Positions 59,941 to 64,000 of a stretch of 64,000 bases of DNA are shown here, one piece after another. The position numbers and the translations under genes are program-made. The stretch comes from Sternotherus odoratus. Its lineage: Eukaryota; Chordata; Testudines; Kinosternidae. The notes beneath the pieces are model-generated. The model saw nothing but the letters and a program-made list of their open reading frames with translations. It made no database searches and had not been told where the DNA came from. Numbering within the stretch: position 1 is the stretch's first letter; each line of letters opens with the position of its first letter. The stretch covers positions 68,704,390-68,768,389 of the forward strand of contig JAVMKO010000003.1 of the NCBI GenBank assembly GCA_032164245.1. The letters run 5' to 3'.

Positions 59941-60629
59941 TAGAAGCTCCTGTTCTAGTAACTTATATTTTATCAAACAGGAATCACCCTTCTGTGCTAT
60001 GCTGCTTTTTGTTTTGTTTTTTGAGTGAGTACATGAAGTGTTGGGTTGTCCTCATCTAATATGGCATCCTAGCATTCTACCCCTGGACATCTGGTGGGCA
60101 CAAAACATTCAGCTTTTCGGGGTAGGAAAGTATTAGCTAACAAAGCATTCAATTTAATATCAGACAGATAGGGGACCCTCAGTCTGTTAATTTATCTCAA
60201 CCAAGGAGAGACTATAGGCTACAACCTCCCATCCTTACACATTCTAATCCCTGTTTGGTGGTATAAGTAACATACAACTTTCAAACAGATTTTACAGTGT
60301 GGGCTCATGGTCACAGACTCATGGACACCCATTTTCCTGTTCCCTTTGAGCGAAGTATCAGCCCTTTCAAATTCCCCAGCAGTTTGCCCCGTTCAAAGAC
60401 ATATTTTTTTCACAACCACAAAGATTTAGTTCTTCTCAGGACTGATGGGAAACATTCTGCAAGCAGCAGGAGCTGTAATAACATTATGCCCCACAATTCT
60501 GACCTCCTGTGTCCTGTGACCTGAATGAGACTCTTTTACCGTGCCGAAAAATAAAATCTGACAGATGTAGAGTACACCTTGTGTGCAACTGGTTTTTAGC
60601 TCAGACACAAGCTGCAGGTATGGCTAGTG

Positions 60630-60720
60630 AATAGATCAGGGCACTAAGTTTCAGCAGTCCTAAATGCAGCTACAGCAATTGCTGTGTGACCTTGGGCAAG
60701 GTATTGAATCGTTTAGGTGA
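60630..60720 (+). repeat. MIR-like SINE fragment
   Basis: attgctgtgtgaccttggg, caaggtattgaatcgttta resembles the MIR core on the plus strand. Confidence 0.65.
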
Positions 60721-60818
60721 AATTCTGGTTTTGGAGGGATGTAGTATCTGATGTATGGTGTGCAAAGGCATTCTGCCTGCATGGTGGGGAGGTGGAGGAA
60801 GAAACAGCCACCTCAAAG

Positions 60819-60842
60819 GGGTGTGTGTGTGTGTGTGTGTAC
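60819..60842. repeat. (GT)n microsatellite
   Basis: About 11 GT units followed by acacaccc. Confidence 0.95.
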
Positions 60843-61119
60843 ACACCCATGCATGAGCGGAGTAGGTTTTGGGTACTAGCGGGGTAGGTTTGGGGTACTA
60901 GCGGGTATACAGAGCCCTTACTATAATTGCAACTAGCTGGTAGCTCTCTCTTGATCCATGAAACACTACTGGACATGCGAGCCGATCTCCCATGCTCTTA
61001 GTCTCCCATCCTGAGCAATGGCATTTGCCTGGTTCTTCTTGCACATCCTGGCTAGGACAATTAGGCAAAAAGGCTCCCTGTACAGAGTTTTCATTCTAAA
61101 GTGCCCCTGCAGAGACAGT

Positions 61120-61210
61120 CAGAATGTAGCTTTCTGTGACTCAATTAACCAAACTGTAAAATGGGGATTTATTATATTTTTAATGCATGTTATGGTTTGC
61201 TCCTAGTAAA
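61120..61210 (+). repeat. MIR-like tail fragment
   Basis: actcaattaaccaaactgta, aaatggggatttatta resembles the MIR 3' part. Confidence 0.5.
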
Positions 61211-61435
61211 CTACATTAATTGCATGTGTGAAGGTCGGGAGCACTGCACCATACTGAGCAGGGCACAGGGTATGGTACAGATTTAGAAGCACACACACAT
61301 TGTCCTGGAATAGATAACTTTCTACATCAAAAGTACACTGTGGCTGAGGGACTGCTTAATAAATTAACAAATCTTGTCTGGAATGAACTGGATGAGTGGA
61401 GAGTAAGACAATGCAATTTTTGGCTATCCCTAGAG

Positions 61436-61759
61436 CAGGGGGTCTCAAACTTCATTGTCCCCCCCCTCCCCTGAGAAAAAAAATTACTACATGACTCCAG
61501 GAGGGGGGACCCAAGCCTGAGCCAAAGCCCGAGCCCTGCTGCCCTGTGGGTGGGGCACAAAGCTAAAGACCAAGAGGCCCAAGCCAATGTCCAAGGGCTT
61601 CAGTCCCAGCAGGGGGCCTGGAACCTGAGCCCCGCTGTCCAGAACTGAAACCTCTGGGCTTGGCCCTAGCCCCAGCAAGTCTAAGTCAGCACTAGTGACC
61701 CCATTAAAATGGGGTCACAACCCACTTTGGAGTCCCGACCCACAGTTTGAAAACCACTG
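61436..61759. mobile_element. hAT element, 324 bp, TSD ccctagag/ccctaaag
   Basis: The ends cagggggtctcaaact and agtttgaaaaccactg are inverted repeats. The flanks match at 7 of 8. The interior holds repeated cccaagcctgagcc text and no coding frame. Confidence 0.88.
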
Positions 61760-63624
61760 CCCTAAAGGACAGCAGACATGGTGGTAAGCAGACATTTTAA
61801 CAGGAGTCTTAGTAACCTATTGAAGTGTGTGTCACCAGGTGTTGTGTCTTTGGTCTCTGGGCTATTTGGGGCTATGCTAGGAGACTGTGCAAGGCTGGCT
61901 TGCAAACGCTGTCAAGAAGTAGAACTAGGAGCTAATAAATCACTGAACTCTGCATCAAGTGTTACCCACCTCATCCTTGCTCTGCTCTGCTCATTCTTAT
62001 CTCACCTCTCATTTCTATTACATGTATGAGCATTAGACTTTTCACATAATACCTAAGAATGCTATTTCCTCAACCAACTAACACCAGACTTGTAGCAGTT
62101 ACGAGTGAGTGTACAACCATCAGTTGGGGAGACAGGCTCGAGGCCATGTGTAACACCATCAGGTTGTTGAGATCACAAATGACGGTGTTTAAATTTTTTG
62201 TGCCCCTCACGCCTCCAAGATGGGTGGCGCCATGCCATCTTGCCAAAAATGGACACTTTTCATGGCTACATCAGGTCTAAGTCTGGTCCAAAGAAGGTAA
62301 AGCATCTGGTCATCATGGATATCAAATCTGTATGATGTGTCTGATTTGGGTTCAAACTTGTCTAAGTAGCGTGTCTCCATTTTGTTCTTTTGGAGTTAAA
62401 CTATTTCTAGAGTGAGTCCTCATACCCTTTAGATATAAGCACATGATAACCGTTCTTGTGTTTTGCTGGGGTCATTAATTTTCCTTGTGATATGATGTCT
62501 GCTAATCTTTCATTATCTAATCTTTGCACTTGTGATATTAAATCCAACTAATTTCATTTATTTGTGCATTGTGTCTTCTAGGTTTCATTTAGTTAGAATG
62601 ACTTTAAGGTTACTAAAGAAAGGGAGAAACTTCAATAATAGACTAGGGACCAGGTCAGTCCTAGATTTCCCCCAAAGCTAAGTGTGACTAAGTGAGGGAA
62701 TAATGGTAATGTTGTGGGGTAAGTGTTGTTGTAGGCAGTTTGTTATGACCGACCCATTTACGTAAGGCGAGCCACTGAATCTGCATTTCCTCAGGATTCT
62801 ATTTGTGGCATTCATGCTAGTTTATATTTATAGGTTCCTTCTGGTCCTGTCGGTATTATGTGTCTCTCTCATTGATGACTGGGCTTGAATATCATTGAAC
62901 TTTCTTAAACTAAATGCCGACAAGATGAAATGGTTGCTGATTGGCCCACTTCAGGGGAGGCCCCTGTATTTCTCCTGGGTTGTTTCTATTAATGGCTGTC
63001 CTGCTTTACTGGTGTTTGGACATTATGCTGATTGGTTGCTGGTCTCCTGCCGCCTCTCTCCAACTTTCACAGTCCTGCTGCTGCAGCATCACTCTCCTTG
63101 CTCACTGGATTGCTCTCCATCCATCCTACTGTTTTCTCTGCTCTTTCCTTTCTCCTCTTCCCATCTCTCCTTTTCCCTTTGGTTCTACTAACTCATACAC
63201 TTCATTACATTCTCTTCATCTCTATCCCATTAGTTCCCTGAACAAAACCAAATCATATTAATTTTAATATTAATATAAGAAGCAGTTTCAAGATATTCAT
63301 TGAACACTTGATTAAACTCATTAACTTAACTTGTTCTGTACTCTTCCTACCTACTCCTTTCTGTTTGCCTTACCATGTTGGGTCAAGTCCTCAAATAGGG
63401 CCCAGTTCTGCACATATGAATGTGGGTGAGATGAATAATTTTATGTACTCAGGTAGTCCCATTGAGTTTAGTGGGATTAATCATGTTCATAAAATGCGTT
63501 AGTGTTTGCATGTTTGAGGCCTTACTTTGTAAGTTTTGAGGGGATTAAGACAATCATTTTTATGTCTCAAGTATCTACCATACTCTGAGTGCTAAATATT
63601 TAATAACTAAAAATGGATCAGGTT

Positions 63625-63800
63625 CAAGAATAGCAGCTGTGTTAGTCTATATTCATAAAGAAAGTGAGGAATACTTGTAGCACCTTAGAGACTAACTAGT
63701 TTATTTCAGCATAAGCTTTCATGAGCTATAGCTCACTTCATGGGATGCATAGAATGGAACAGAAGTAAAATGCATTTATACACACAGAAAGAAAAAGAAA
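63625..63800 (-). mobile_element. Penelope-like 3' end
   Basis: On the minus strand: cccatgaagtgagctatagc, tcatgaaagcttatgctg, aaataaactagttagtctc, taaggtgctacaagtatt. The head beyond 63800 is not distinguishable. Confidence 0.75.
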
Positions 63801-64000
63801 AGAAAAAAATGTACATTACCATACCAATTCTAAATGTAGAATGGCTGTTAAATGTAGATGGTTCATTATCACTAGGAGGAAGATAGACCTTTTGAAATGG
63901 AGATCTGTTGTCAGTAACTCAGGAAATGCAATTAATTACTGTAATGAGAGAACCAATCTGAACTTCTGTTAAGCCCTTGGTTTATTGTATCCAATTTGAA

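Larger units (their letters stand above)
51500..64000 (-). other. Upstream of the first visible LAMA4 exon
   Basis: No laminin signal-peptide exon is recognisable. The contents are two LTR-like regions (52390-53815, 58446-59480), a second hAT copy (55136-57366), MIR pieces, a small hAT (61436) and a Penelope end (63625-63800). I see no gene or clear repeat in 53830-54180, 54380-55120, 57380-58440, 59950-60620, 61210-61420 or 61770-63610. 62950-63240 is pyrimidine-rich. Confidence 0.5.

Noticed and set aside
51500..64000. Start-codon exon of LAMA4
   Set aside because: I looked for a signal peptide ending in phase 0 before gt on the minus strand and found no convincing candidate.

Overview
This is vertebrate nuclear DNA, most probably from a turtle or another non-avian archosauromorph. 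The repeat set points there: CR1 LINE fragments, a tRNA-headed SINE with a CR1-like tail, Penelope-like 3' ends, many small hAT elements and old MIR-like SINEs. The species is not identified.

The only host gene I can support is LAMA4 (laminin subunit alpha-4), on the minus strand. Twelve consecutive coding exons, 1613 coding bases or about 537 codons, lie between 51499 and 1346. Every junction is GT-AG and the phase is continuous across all eleven introns, so no internal exon is missing. They encode the cysteine-rich linker, the laminin-type EGF modules including a truncated last one, and the first part of the coiled-coil domain II/I. The exon with the start codon and signal peptide was not found, and the rest of the gene (remaining coiled coil and five LG domains) lies beyond base 1.

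The introns are an archive of transposons. Elements with ends that can be read to the base include ten hAT-like DNA transposons with 8-bp target duplications (seven perfect, three with one mismatch), one nested in a CR1 copy. A Helitron at 3667-4681 (minus strand) shows 5'-TC, a 16-bp hairpin, CTAG-3' and insertion between A and T. It carries a C-rich minisatellite and a CpG-rich block with promoter-like motifs. Penelope-like 3' ends occur singly and as inverted pairs. Two LTR-like regions lie in 52.4-59.5 kb.

Layout: 1-1345 downstream intron with a perfect 27-bp inverted repeat; 1.3-8.6 kb coiled-coil exons with the Helitron, a SINE and a multi-hairpin MITE; 8.6-20.1 kb coiled-coil exons with Penelope, hAT and CR1; 22.8-51.5 kb EGF exons in long, repeat-rich introns; 51.5-64 kb upstream sequence with two LTR-like regions, a second copy of the 32.5-kb hAT family, another hAT and MIR pieces. 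I found no bacterial genes, no CRISPR array and no clear new enzymatic system. The most unusual items are the Helitron cargo, the hAT family that keeps a coding 3' end in one copy, and the palindromic repeats.
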